DNA of 64,000 nt, from the NCBI RefSeq assembly GCF_003688555.1, contig NZ_REFR01000016.1, positions 62,001 to 126,000 on the forward strand, in the 5' to 3' direction. The notes beneath the pieces are model-generated. The model was not told where the DNA came from, did not search any database, and was given only the letters and a program-made list of their open reading frames with translations. Made by a program: the position numbers and the translations under genes. This document shows positions 1-8,852 of this stretch, in pieces; the stretch's first letter is position 1; every line of letters starts with the position of its first letter. Origin of the DNA: Eilatimonas milleporae. GTDB lineage: Bacteria; Pseudomonadota; Alphaproteobacteria; Sphingomonadales; Kordiimonadaceae.

Positions 1-143
1 TCATCGTGTTCGGGGCCGGTATCTTTTATCTGCTGCGCCTGATGGCCCGGCGTCCGGGAGATGACGGAGATCCCGATGAAACCGCGCCTGTCCGCGCTGT
101 CAGCCCCGCTGCCGGGCCGGCCAGACCGCAACCGGCCGAATAG
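1..143 (+). CDS. cydA: Cytochrome bd-type quinol oxidase subunit I, C-terminal end (partial)
   Basis: Only the last 46 codons are in the window. They read as the end of a hydrophobic helix (IVFGAGIFYLLRLM) followed by a short charged, proline-rich cytoplasmic tail, and end at TAG 141-143. The stop codon overlaps the ribosome binding site AGGAGG of the cydB-type gene, which starts 10 bases later, so the two are translationally close. Identity is inferred mainly from position directly upstream of a clear cydB. Subunit I of this family carries the haems and the quinol site; none of those residues lie in the visible part. Confidence 0.75.
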   Translation, partial: IVFGAGIFYLLRLMARRPGDDGDPDETAPVRAVSPAAGPARPQPAE

Positions 144-152
144 GAGGGCGCC

Positions 153-1154
153 ATGATCGATCTGGCTTTTATATGGGCGTTTCTCATCGCATTTGCCATT
201 CTGGCCTATGTCATTCTTGACGGCTTTGACCTTGGCATCGGTATTCTGTTTCCTCTTCTGCACCAAGGTGAGGAACGCGATGTCGCCATGAACAGTGTGG
301 CCCCGGTCTGGGACGGCAATGAAACCTGGCTGGTGCTGGGCGGTGGCGGGCTTTATGCCACGTTTCCGCTGGCCTATGCCGTTTTGTTGCCGGCGCTTTA
401 TGTGCCGATCATCGCCATGTTGCTGGCCCTGGTGTTCCGGGGTGTGGCTTTTGAATATCGCTGGCGGACGGTGCGTGGCAGGGTCTGGTGGGACTGGGCT
501 TTCGCCCTGGGATCAGGGATTGCCGCGTTCGCTCAGGGCATTACGCTAGGTGCGTTCATCCAAGGAGTCGAAGTGGCCGATCGCGCCTATGCCGGCGGCT
601 GGTGGGACTGGCTGACCCCTTTCAGTATTCTGACGGGCGTTGCGCTCGTGACAGGCTATGCCCTCCTGGGGGCAACCTGGCTGGTGATGAAAACGGATGG
701 CACCCTGCAGGTCAAGACGCGTTCTTTTGCACGTATCTGCGCCGCAGGCACGCTGGCGGCGATCGTTCTTGTCAGCCTGGCGACCCTTGGTCTTGATCAC
801 CGTTTCCTGGCCCGCTGGACAAGCTGGCCGGCCCTTCTGTATGCGGCGCCCGTCCCGTTTCTGGTGGCGGTTTTGGGGGGAGTGGTGTTTTCCGGGCTGG
901 CGCAGGGCCGGGATGTGCTGCCGTTTCTGGCATCCGTCGGGCTCTTCATCCTGTCTTTTATCGGTCTTGGCATCAGCCTGTACCCCTATGTTGCCCCGCC
1001 GGATATCACCATCTGGCAGGCGGCTGCCCCAGACGGCAGTCTGATGTTTCTCCTGGTGGGGGCTGCGGTGATGCTGCCGATCATTCTGGCCTATACGGCA
1101 TATGCTTATTGGGTGTTCCGGGGCAAGGTCAGGCCCGGTGACGGATACCACTGA
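153..1154 (+). CDS. cydB: Cytochrome bd-type quinol oxidase subunit II (cyanide-insensitive oxidase type)
   Basis: The 333-residue inner-membrane protein opens with the family hallmark LAYVILDGFDLGIG in the first helix and then GNETWLVLGGGGLYATFP, both typical of subunit II. About eight or nine hydrophobic segments follow. The length fits the shorter CioB branch (about 335) rather than E. coli CydB (about 380). With subunit I it oxidises quinol and reduces oxygen to water without pumping protons, giving high-affinity or inhibitor-resistant respiration. The start has AGGAGG 6 bases upstream. The stop overlaps the next start (ATGA at 1152-1156), so the small subunit is coupled. No cydDC genes are seen on this side. 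Confidence 0.95.
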   Translation: MIDLAFIWAFLIAFAILAYVILDGFDLGIGILFPLLHQGEERDVAMNSVAPVWDGNETWLVLGGGGLYATFPLAYAVLLPALYVPIIAMLLALVFRGVAFEYRWRTVRGRVWWDWAFALGSGIAAFAQGITLGAFIQGVEVADRAYAGGWWDWLTPFSILTGVALVTGYALLGATWLVMKTDGTLQVKTRSFARICAAGTLAAIVLVSLATLGLDHRFLARWTSWPALLYAAPVPFLVAVLGGVVFSGLAQGRDVLPFLASVGLFILSFIGLGISLYPYVAPPDITIWQAAAPDGSLMFLLVGAAVMLPIILAYTAYAYWVFRGKVRPGDGYH

Positions 1155-1258
1155 TGACCCGGTTTTATCAGGCCCTGTGGTTTGCGGCCCTTTGGGCCGG
1201 CGGCGTCCTGGCCGTCGGCCTTTTGGGCCTGCTGATCAAATGGGTGCTGGCTGCCTAG
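1154..1258 (+). CDS. DUF2474-type small subunit of the bd oxidase
   Basis: A 34-residue single-helix membrane protein beginning MTRFYQALWFAALWAGG and ending KWVLAA. Its ATG shares bases with the cydB stop codon (TGATG). Small hydrophobic proteins in this place belong to the DUF2474 or CydX-like families and are thought to stabilise the oxidase. The pattern of an N-terminal WF...LW stretch and one glycine-rich transmembrane helix fits DUF2474, which accompanies CioAB-type oxidases. Its TAG stop at 1256-1258 lies in a CTAG that also forms the stop codon of the opposite-strand protease gene. Confidence 0.8.
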   Translation: MTRFYQALWFAALWAGGVLAVGLLGLLIKWVLAA

Positions 1259-4170
1259 GTCGCCGGCGGAGATAGGGTGACATTCAGGGCACCCAGATCG
1301 TCAACACTGAGGCCGTCGATGAAAACGCTGCCTCCACCCGTATCGATCAGGACACCGCTGCTGCCGGCAAGAGTAGTGTTACTGATGGCGGAGGTCAGTT
1401 CCTCAATGCTCGTAAAGCGTGCCGTTACATTGGCGAGAAACAGAGCATCCTCGACAAGATCGAAGTCGGAAATCCGGTCGTCCCCATGTATACCGGCAAA
1501 GAAAAACGCATCGCTGCCGGTGCCGCCGCTCAGGATATCGTTGCCGCCGGCGCCAAACAGGCGATCGTCGCCCTCTCCTGCGGAAATGTCATCATCGCCG
1601 CTGCCGCCGAACAGTTGATCGGCACCACTGCCACCGTCAATGGTGTCATTTCCGCCGCCGGCGAAAACCGCATCATCGCCGGTGCCCCCGTCCAGGCTGT
1701 CATCACCGTTGTCCGCCCCACCGAAGAGGGTGTCATCCCCGCCTGCCGCGACAAGACGGTCATTTCCGGCGCCGCCGCCCAGTTCGTCATTTCCGCCGCC
1801 GCCGACAACCGTGTCCGTCCCGGCCCCGCCAAAAGCGATGTCCGGCGCTGTCCCAACGGATACAGCTTCACCGATCTGAGCCATGCCGTCGCCGTTTTCG
1901 TCATTCCAGGCGCTGCTGAAGACTCTGTCATCCCCGCTGCCGCCGAACAATGTATCGCTGCCGAAATCGTCCGCATCGAAACCGGCTGTCACATCCCCCA
2001 CAAGCAGGTCGTTGCCGGCGCCGCCGACGCCGCCGTCATCGCCGGTGCCACCGATATACACATCCGCGCCGGTATCGCCGGGACCGGCGAAAAACTGGTC
2101 ATTTCCGGCCCCGCCCATCAGCGTGTCGTTCCCACCACCGCCCGAGACCGTGTCATCGCCAAGCCGCCCGTCAATGCGGTCGTCACCGCCATTGCCGATC
2201 AGCCTGTTGGCTGCATCGTTTCCGCTGAGCGTATCGCCGAGTTCGGTTCCGATGACCCGCTCGATGATGGTATCGGATGTGATCTGCACGGTTGTGGAAT
2301 AACTGCTGTCCCCGACTCCGTTGCCGAAATAGGTAACCTCGGACCCGATATCGAGCAGACTGCCGGGTGTCAGGTCCACGGACACACCCTCGCTGGCTGT
2401 ACCGGTAAAGCGGATGACATCATTGCCGCCCGTATCCCAAAGCCCTTCCCAGTGAAAGCCTTCAAGATTGAAAACATGTTCAGTGTTGCCGTCCGTGATC
2501 CCGGGGGCGGCGCCGTACAGGAATTGCAAGGCCTCGATATCCATGGCCTGCAGGCCGGTTGTACTCTGGAAGCTGAATGCCCCATCGAACAGGGCGGACT
2601 GACGGACGGATGTTACCATGATGGTGAATTCGATGCCGTCGATCGTCAGATCCGTCGGGGTGCCGCCATCGCCGTCATCCACATGTTTAAGACCGAGTGC
2701 GTGCCCTACTTCATGCGTGAAGACCGTGACAAGATCCTGACCGCTCAGGCCGGGTTCCAGCCAGACATCGCTGCCCACGCCGGAAAACGGGAAGAAGGCG
2801 ACACCGGCGGCACCGCGATCATCGACAACGGTTGATTGTCCGACACGAATGGTACCCACGGCACCACCGGCTTCGTCCACTTCGACAAAGTCCACATTGA
2901 TAATCCCTTCCAGCATATCCAGAACATCACGGACCACGTCGCGCTGTTCCTGCGTACTGGGTATGAAACCGGTGGGAAAGTCGGAGTCTGCGTCCAAGCC
3001 TTCATAATCGCTGAAATCCGAGCCTGTTTCCGGAAAACTGAATGTGATAACGAGGGGGTCGCCGCTGGCATTCGGAATATAACGGGACCCGGATACGATC
3101 GGTGCAAAGAACGCATCCGGCGATGGCAGTCTGTCAAACTCCACATCCAGCTGGTCGCTGGCAAAGATGAAATCACCGGCAGTCAGACTTGCAAGCGGTG
3201 TGTCGGACAGTGTCAGAACCTGGTTGCTGTTAAGTCGAATGATGGTATCGGCGCCATCCTGAACGGCATTGGTCCGTACGGCATCCAGACTGAAGAAATT
3301 GCGAAATCCGCTGAGTTCAATGCGGTCCCCGTCGCTTTGAGAAAAATCGCTGATGGTGACATCCGAGGCATCGCCGATGACAAAACGGTCCGTGCCGCTG
3401 CCGCCGACAAGGGTGTCCGTGCCACTGTCCGCGATCAGCCGGTCCGCGCCGCTGCCGCCGTTCAGGCGGTCATCGCCCGTGCCTCCGACCAGTGTGTCGT
3501 CGCCGTCCGCGCCGTTAAGCGTATCGTTTCCCGCCAACCCTTCGATAAAATCGGCCTCTGTGCCGCCTTGAAGCGTGTCGGCAGTGTCGCTTCCGCTGAT
3601 CAGAGAGGCCGGCCGTGACACTTCGCTTACATTCAACTGATAGGCGCCTGTTTCGGTGCTCCATGCGCCGGCTACGATGAAATAATCGCCACCGGACGTA
3701 GGTGTGAACTCCAATCGGGAATCGCGTTGGATGCCGGCGACAATATCGTCATTGCTGATGCCAAGGGTGTTTCCGTTCGGATCGATGATGTCCAGAATAT
3801 AGGGGTCCACCAGTTCGGTACTGCCACCCGTGGCGGTCCGGTCCACGCCGAACATGTCGATCCGATAGGTGACGCCGGCTTCTAGGCGAACGGCGATATA
3901 GTCGTTATCCAGTTCCGGGTCGATGCTGCCGAGGATACCGTCGCCGACATCCACCCTTCCCGTAGATGCGGTATCGGAAGAGAAATCACCCAGTTCTTCT
4001 TCACCCGTTGCCACGGCCGCGATGCGCTGATCCTGACCGGGGTCCGTGGCAGGGTTTTCCGTCGATGTGTTGTCTTCAGGCAGAGGGCGCGGATCCGTCT
4101 GGTGACATGCGCCGCCATGGGAGGGATGACCACAATGTGAACAGAGAAGGGGTCTTTGCATGTCATTCAC
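1255..4170 (-). CDS. Large RTX metalloprotease, serralysin-like (M10/metzincin)
   Basis: A 971-residue protein, probably secreted by a type I system because it has no N-terminal signal peptide and is rich in RTX nonapeptides. Order of parts: a Cys/His cluster (C10, H12, C13, H15, H18, C22, H23); a pre-peptidase C-terminal-like beta domain at about 60-185; a first RTX block at about 195-265 with its own closing module; a protease domain at about 350-560; a second, longer RTX block at about 640-905; and a C-terminal beta module. The zinc motif HEVGHALGLKH is at 486-496 and a methionine turn (TIMVTS) is at M518. Ordinary serralysins are about 470-500 residues with RTX only after the protease, so this architecture is unusual. 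AAGGA precedes the start. No cognate type I transporter is in the window. Function is probably extracellular protein degradation. Confidence 0.9.
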   Translation of the reverse strand: MNDMQRPLLCSHCGHPSHGGACHQTDPRPLPEDNTSTENPATDPGQDQRIAAVATGEEELGDFSSDTASTGRVDVGDGILGSIDPELDNDYIAVRLEAGVTYRIDMFGVDRTATGGSTELVDPYILDIIDPNGNTLGISNDDIVAGIQRDSRLEFTPTSGGDYFIVAGAWSTETGAYQLNVSEVSRPASLISGSDTADTLQGGTEADFIEGLAGNDTLNGADGDDTLVGGTGDDRLNGGSGADRLIADSGTDTLVGGSGTDRFVIGDASDVTISDFSQSDGDRIELSGFRNFFSLDAVRTNAVQDGADTIIRLNSNQVLTLSDTPLASLTAGDFIFASDQLDVEFDRLPSPDAFFAPIVSGSRYIPNASGDPLVITFSFPETGSDFSDYEGLDADSDFPTGFIPSTQEQRDVVRDVLDMLEGIINVDFVEVDEAGGAVGTIRVGQSTVVDDRGAAGVAFFPFSGVGSDVWLEPGLSGQDLVTVFTHEVGHALGLKHVDDGDGGTPTDLTIDGIEFTIMVTSVRQSALFDGAFSFQSTTGLQAMDIEALQFLYGAAPGITDGNTEHVFNLEGFHWEGLWDTGGNDVIRFTGTASEGVSVDLTPGSLLDIGSEVTYFGNGVGDSSYSTTVQITSDTIIERVIGTELGDTLSGNDAANRLIGNGGDDRIDGRLGDDTVSGGGGNDTLMGGAGNDQFFAGPGDTGADVYIGGTGDDGGVGGAGNDLLVGDVTAGFDADDFGSDTLFGGSGDDRVFSSAWNDENGDGMAQIGEAVSVGTAPDIAFGGAGTDTVVGGGGNDELGGGAGNDRLVAAGGDDTLFGGADNGDDSLDGGTGDDAVFAGGGNDTIDGGSGADQLFGGSGDDDISAGEGDDRLFGAGGNDILSGGTGSDAFFFAGIHGDDRISDFDLVEDALFLANVTARFTSIEELTSAISNTTLAGSSGVLIDTGGGSVFIDGLSVDDLGALNVTLSPPAT

Positions 4171-4248
4171 ATCCTTGCTTTCCGTCCGTGCATGGGCATG
4201 ATCGGCTGCGGGAGATAACCATCAGGTTAACAGCATGGGGGTAATGAT

Positions 4249-5382
4249 ATGACAAACGCAATCAACCGCCGTCAGCTTTTGGCGGGTGGCCTGGCTGCCG
4301 GTACCATGGGAGCCGGGGTTCTGGCGGGTTCCAGTGCCAGCCGTGCCGTACAGGCGCCGGCTGTGCATTCTGCGAAAACCAAGCCTGCCGTTATCGCGTC
4401 CGGTAATGGCAACATCTACAAAAACGGTGGAACCGAGACCTGCGTTGAGCGGGCGTTCCGCCTGATGACGGAAGGCACCGACGTGCTTGAAGCCCTGATC
4501 GCAGGGGTCAACATTGTCGAGGAAGATCCCGAGGACACCAGTGTCGGTTTCGGTGGATTGCCCGATGCTGATGGCCGTGTCACGCTTGACAGTTGCTGCA
4601 TGCACGGTCCGAAAAAACGGGCGGGCGGTGTCGGCGCCCTCAAGGGCGTGCGCACGCCGTCCAAGGTTGCCCATATGGTCGCCGAACAGACGGATCATCA
4701 CTTGCTGGTCGGTGAAGGCGCGCAGACATTCGCCCGTAACATGGGCTTCAGCATCGAAGACGACCTGAATTCGACCCGGTCGCGTCAGCTGTGGCTGGAA
4801 TGGAAACGCAGAACGGACAGCCGCCATTACCTCAATCCTGCCGAGAGGGCTGCTGTGGGTCACACTGTCGGGCTGCAGATGGTGGCTGAAGGCAAGATCG
4901 ACCCGGATCATTATTACGGGACCATCAACTGCAACGGCGTTAATGCGGCTGGCGATGTTTGCGGTGTGACAACCACGTCCGGTCTGGCGTGGAAAATACC
5001 GGGCCGTGTTGGCGATTCCCCCATACTGGGTGCCGGCCTTTATGTGGACAATACCGCCGGTGCGGCAGGGTCCACCGGGCGGGGTGAGGCCAATTTGTAT
5101 AATCTGGCTTCTTTCCTGATCGTTGAAAAACTTCGCGAAGGGTTGCATCCGAAAGATGCCGGCATTGCCGCCTTACGCCGGATTGTGGAAAATACGGTGG
5201 AACGCCGCCTTCTGGATGAGGCCGGCCGGCCCGCCTTCAATGTGAATTTTTATGTCCTGTCAAAATCCGGCGAGCATGCGGGCGTTGCCCTATATGGCGG
5301 GCCAACGCGGCGCTATGCCGTCGCGACGGAGGCCGGCTCGGACCTTCTGCCGATCGAGGGCCTGTTCGGCGACCGCACATAG
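4249..5382 (+). CDS. Exported N4-(beta-N-acetylglucosaminyl)-L-asparaginase-like Ntn-hydrolase
   Basis: 377 residues. The N-terminus (NRRQLLAGGLAAGTMGAG) is a Tat-type signal, so the enzyme probably acts in the periplasm. The body matches aspartylglucosaminidases, Ntn hydrolases that cleave themselves to expose a catalytic threonine. The cleavage site is most likely HYYG|TINCNG, making T225 the nucleophile. The substrate loop GVTTTSGLAWKIPGRVGDSP and the following GAGLYVDN are strongly conserved. The family releases asparagine from GlcNAc-Asn or hydrolyses related beta-aspartyl amides. It is the first of three same-strand genes for exported hydrolases with gaps of about 20 bases. The exact substrate cannot be read from sequence. 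Confidence 0.92.
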   Translation: MTNAINRRQLLAGGLAAGTMGAGVLAGSSASRAVQAPAVHSAKTKPAVIASGNGNIYKNGGTETCVERAFRLMTEGTDVLEALIAGVNIVEEDPEDTSVGFGGLPDADGRVTLDSCCMHGPKKRAGGVGALKGVRTPSKVAHMVAEQTDHHLLVGEGAQTFARNMGFSIEDDLNSTRSRQLWLEWKRRTDSRHYLNPAERAAVGHTVGLQMVAEGKIDPDHYYGTINCNGVNAAGDVCGVTTTSGLAWKIPGRVGDSPILGAGLYVDNTAGAAGSTGRGEANLYNLASFLIVEKLREGLHPKDAGIAALRRIVENTVERRLLDEAGRPAFNVNFYVLSKSGEHAGVALYGGPTRRYAVATEAGSDLLPIEGLFGDRT

Positions 5383-5401
5383 ACCCGGACGGGGAAACAT
5401 C

Positions 5402-6472
5402 ATGACAGCAATGGTCCGCGCTCTGTCACGCACCATCCGGCGTCCGACGCGCAGGAGCTTTCTGGCGGGTGTAGGGGCCGCTGCTGTGGCAGGATACACG
5501 GCGCGTCATGCAACAGCCCTGGACGGTGTGAACGCTGCTATGACGGGCATGGCCCCCATCGGCAGGATTGTCGACGAGCAGCCTTTTGCACGGCTGGAGA
5601 CCGTGGGTGACGGTATCTGGGCGGCTGTATCCACACCGTTGAAACCGGACGGCGGTTTTGGGGCTGTTGATACGCTTTGCAATGGCGGTCTCATATTGGG
5701 GGATGACCATGTGGTCGCCATTGATGCGTTTTACAGGCCAAGCGGGGCCGCATGGCTGGCCGGTCTGTCGGAAAAATTGACGGGGCGACGCCCGACCCAT
5801 GTGATTGTGACGCATCTTCACGCCGATCATAGCGGTGGACTGGCGGGGTATTTTCACAATGGTGCGGGTCCCGACATCATTATGACCGAGACCACCCGGC
5901 GGTTGATCAATGACCGCTATGGCAGCGGTGCGCAAAAAGCAGACACACCTTTCACGCGGCCGCCGATTCAGGTTGTCGGACCGACGCAGATTTTGTCGCA
6001 AGAGACGTCCCCCGTATCCTTCGACATTGGCGGGCGCATACTCACTATCGACCCGCTTGCCGGGCACACGCCCAGCGATCTGGCCATTCACATCGATAAT
6101 GCCGCCGTGCAGTTTGCCGGTGATCTTGTCTGGCAGGGCCTGTTTCCGAATTATGTGGATGCGATACCCTCGCGTCTGAAAACGTCCGTCGCCCATCTGC
6201 TGCGGGAGCCGGATACGCTGATTGTCACCGGTCACGGCGGTCTGGCCTATGCGCGGGATCTGGGATCTTACGTCCGTCTGCTGGACGCGGTGGAGCAGGC
6301 TGCGCGCGTGTCCTTTGCAGGTGGTGTTTCGGCGGCGGATGGTGCGGCAGGCTTCGTCATGCCGGCTGATACTGCCGGTTGGCATCTGTTCAATCCGCGT
6401 TATGTGGAAATTGCCTTTACCGCCTGGTACCGGGAGTGGGAGACGGCAGCAGGGCGCTCTTTCGCGGACTGA
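5402..6472 (+). CDS. Exported metallo-beta-lactamase-fold hydrolase
   Basis: 356 residues from the ATG at 5402; a longer in-frame start at 5252 would run deep into the previous gene and is rejected. The N-terminus TRRSFLAGVGAAAVAGYTA is a Tat signal. The metal motif THLHADHSGG gives the HxHxDH zinc site; later histidines in LAGHTPSDLAIH and VTGHGG fit the remaining ligands. A short upstream GGGGAAACATC serves as ribosome binding site and the gap to the asparaginase gene is 19 bases, so they are probably one operon. The family covers lactonases, beta-lactamases, quinoprotein-relay proteins and others. The periplasmic location and company suggest hydrolysis of a small extracellular molecule, but the substrate is unknown. 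Confidence 0.9.
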   Translation: MTAMVRALSRTIRRPTRRSFLAGVGAAAVAGYTARHATALDGVNAAMTGMAPIGRIVDEQPFARLETVGDGIWAAVSTPLKPDGGFGAVDTLCNGGLILGDDHVVAIDAFYRPSGAAWLAGLSEKLTGRRPTHVIVTHLHADHSGGLAGYFHNGAGPDIIMTETTRRLINDRYGSGAQKADTPFTRPPIQVVGPTQILSQETSPVSFDIGGRILTIDPLAGHTPSDLAIHIDNAAVQFAGDLVWQGLFPNYVDAIPSRLKTSVAHLLREPDTLIVTGHGGLAYARDLGSYVRLLDAVEQAARVSFAGGVSAADGAAGFVMPADTAGWHLFNPRYVEIAFTAWYREWETAAGRSFAD

Positions 6473-6496
6473 GCGGTTAATCTAAGGGGGGAACTG

Positions 6497-7924
6497 ATGT
6501 TCAAATCGAAACAAGGATGGCGGGCGCTGCCTGTTCTATGTCTGGCCGGCCTTGCCGGTATGGCGGCCAGTGCCGATGAAACCGCATGGACGGAAAAAGC
6601 CTATGCCGCCGGCTACAAGGCCGCTTTCACATGCAGTGCGACATTCAATGCGGGCAAAAACCCGGACAGAATCGCCGCCGACGAATTGAGCGGTGTCTAC
6701 CGTGCCTACGCGCCCCTGATCGAGGACCTGCCGGATGCGGTCATCAACCGGGCGTCCCGTACGGTGTCCGTCACGTATGATGATGCCATGCCGCCACGGC
6801 ATGCCGTTTGGCGGCCCAATCTGGGATGTACGCAATTGCCTGTCGGCGCCGGCCTGGAGATCGCCACCCATCTACCCCGCATCACCCTTGATGTACCGGC
6901 CGCCGACAGCGATGCACCGTGGACAGTCCGGTCTCCTGTGAACGGGGATAGCGGCCATGCGGCTTTGGATATGCTTGTGGCCGGTGCTTTCGGCAACCCG
7001 GAGTATGGCCGGGATGCCAAGACCAGCGCCATATTGATCGTAACGCCGACCCGCATACTGGCCGAACATTATGTGCCGGGATTTTCTCCGGACACCAGCC
7101 AGCGAACATGGTCCGTGGCGAAAAGCATTGCCGCAACGATCATTGGTGCGGCAGTTGAGCGGGGCATTCTTGATGTGAAAACGCCGGCCCCCATACCGGA
7201 ATGGCAGCATCCCTCGGACCCGCGCCGGATGATCACGCTTGAAAACCTGTTACATATGGCGAGCGGCCTGGACAGCAACAAGGCGGGCAACCGCACGGAT
7301 CGCCTGTATCTTGGCGGTGGCCTGGTGACAGACACGGCCAGCCGTGCCGCCCTGGAGGCACCGCCGGGTTTGCGGTGGAAATATGCCAACAATGATACGC
7401 TGTTGGCGGTGCGGGCGCTCAGAGCCGCCATGACCGATGACGATGCCTATTGGCGTTTTCCTTTTGAGGCTCTTTTTCACAGAATCGGCATGCATGATAC
7501 CGTGCCCGAAACGGACTGGCAGGGTAATTTCATTCTATCCAGTCAGGTCTGGACCACTGCGCGTGATCTTGCCCGGCTCGGTCTTCTCTATCTGCATGAC
7601 GGTGTTTGGCAGGGCAGGCGCATCCTGCCCGAAGGCTGGGCGCGGTATGTGGCGACACCGGCGCCGTCACAGCCGCCGCGTGAGCGGGGCAACGGCAGTC
7701 CCTATCCGGGCTACGGCGCCCAGTTCTGGTTATATAATGACCGCTTTTCCGAGGTGCCGGACGACAGTTTTGCCATGTTGGGCAACCGCGGCCAGATTGT
7801 TTTGATCATCCCAAGCCGGGATATGGTGATTGTGCGCCGCGGATATGATCCCGCAGGGGGCGAAGGCTTCAAAATAGAGCGTTTCGCCAGGGATGTTCTG
7901 GCCGCGTTGGACGGTGTTCTTTAA
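6497..7924 (+). CDS. Exported serine hydrolase, class C beta-lactamase/NylB-like fold
   Basis: 475 residues with an N-terminal signal peptide (LPVLCLAGLAGMAASA). The class C motifs are intact: S206-V-A-K209 (SxxK nucleophile and base) and Y296-A-N298 (YxN). LLHMASGLDS is the usual loop after the first catalytic helix. The resemblance to 6-aminohexanoate-dimer hydrolases and esterases is closer than to true AmpC. AAGGGGGG sits upstream of the ATG. It closes the three-gene hydrolase run and is separated from the next gene by 144 bases. It could be an esterase, amidase or peptidase acting in the periplasm. Confidence 0.9.
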   Translation: MFKSKQGWRALPVLCLAGLAGMAASADETAWTEKAYAAGYKAAFTCSATFNAGKNPDRIAADELSGVYRAYAPLIEDLPDAVINRASRTVSVTYDDAMPPRHAVWRPNLGCTQLPVGAGLEIATHLPRITLDVPAADSDAPWTVRSPVNGDSGHAALDMLVAGAFGNPEYGRDAKTSAILIVTPTRILAEHYVPGFSPDTSQRTWSVAKSIAATIIGAAVERGILDVKTPAPIPEWQHPSDPRRMITLENLLHMASGLDSNKAGNRTDRLYLGGGLVTDTASRAALEAPPGLRWKYANNDTLLAVRALRAAMTDDDAYWRFPFEALFHRIGMHDTVPETDWQGNFILSSQVWTTARDLARLGLLYLHDGVWQGRRILPEGWARYVATPAPSQPPRERGNGSPYPGYGAQFWLYNDRFSEVPDDSFAMLGNRGQIVLIIPSRDMVIVRRGYDPAGGEGFKIERFARDVLAALDGVL

Positions 7925-8068
7925 AAGTCTGCCCTGTTGGTCGCGGTCATCTCGCGCAGCTGTGAGAGGATGTGTCTTCGGATTATGACCCATGCCTGTT
8001 AGATCGGAGGTGTTCAGACTTTCGCTGATCAACTTTCAGGCTATGACACATTGGAGAGGGGTCTATTC

Positions 8069-8632
8069 ATGCTGCGCCGCGCAAGTTTTCTGCTGGTATT
8101 GATATCGGGTTTGACGTCTGTGGCTGCGATGGCGTCCGACCTTTCCGATCTGGGCCCGGCCATCGGATCCAAAATCCCCCATGACCTGACGGCTCCCGAT
8201 CAGGAGGGTGTCGAACAGTCTTTCAACACGCTCACAGGTGAAAAAGGGGCGGTCCTGGTTTTTTTCCGTTCCGCCAAATGGTGCCCGTTTTGCCAGAAGC
8301 AGCTGATTCAGATGCAAGCGGCCCAGTCTGGCATCAAGGCGCGCGGATATAAACTGATTGCGATCAGTTATGACACGGTGCCGCAACTGGCCCAGTTTGC
8401 CGGAAAGCGCAAGATTGGCTATACGCTTTTGTCCGATCAGGGGTCGCGCATCATAGATGCCTTCGGTATCCGCAATGATACCTATGCCTCGGATCATTAT
8501 GCCTACGGTGTGCCGTATCCTCTGATTCTTGTGGTCGACAGTACCGGTCTGGTGCGGGCCAAACTCTGGGAAGAAAGCTACCGCGATCGTCCGGAAACCG
8601 TTGTCATCCTTGAAGCTATCGACGGGCTCTGA
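8069..8632 (+). CDS. Exported peroxiredoxin-like thiol protein (AhpC/TSA, thioredoxin fold)
   Basis: 187 residues. The ATG at 8069 is preferred over a TTG at 8051 because GGAGAGGG lies 8 bases upstream and because it gives a clean signal peptide (RRASFLLVLISGLTSVAAMA). The redox site is WCPFCQKQL, a CxxC arrangement at the place of the peroxidatic cysteine, preceded by VLVFFRSAK. Such proteins reduce peroxides or disulfides; the exported location suggests periplasmic redox protection. The AhpC/TSA pattern continues with YDTVPQLAQFAGKRKI and YTLLSDQG. It appears to be a single transcription unit. Confidence 0.88.
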   Translation: MLRRASFLLVLISGLTSVAAMASDLSDLGPAIGSKIPHDLTAPDQEGVEQSFNTLTGEKGAVLVFFRSAKWCPFCQKQLIQMQAAQSGIKARGYKLIAISYDTVPQLAQFAGKRKIGYTLLSDQGSRIIDAFGIRNDTYASDHYAYGVPYPLILVVDSTGLVRAKLWEESYRDRPETVVILEAIDGL

Positions 8633-8852
8633 CACTGGTTGACGATCCGGGGTTCTTACCTTTTTTCTTTTATAATCAGGACTTTGTGGGAATTAAGTCG
8701 TTCCGTCGATTTCTTTGTCCACTTTAAGTCGCTTCAACATCGCGGCGGTCTGCGTCATCTCTTTATTCAGGTTAGGTTCAAGATTAAGGCGCCATAATAC
8801 GCTGATTGGTTGATTAAGCAGTGACGCCTCTATTGTTTGAAGGAGGACAAAA

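Noticed and set aside
1500-2250. Repeats resembling a CRISPR array or minisatellite
   Set aside because: The periodicity follows the nonapeptide RTX code in the protease frame and is not identical at DNA level; there are no spacers.
1486-2835. Long plus-strand frame of 449 codons opposite the RTX protease
   Set aside because: It is the antisense of glycine- and aspartate-rich RTX coding sequence. Its translation is repetitive, has no ribosome binding site and matches nothing.
5252-5401. Longer start for the second exported hydrolase
   Set aside because: It overlaps the asparaginase gene by 131 bases and hides the Tat signal that begins at 5402.
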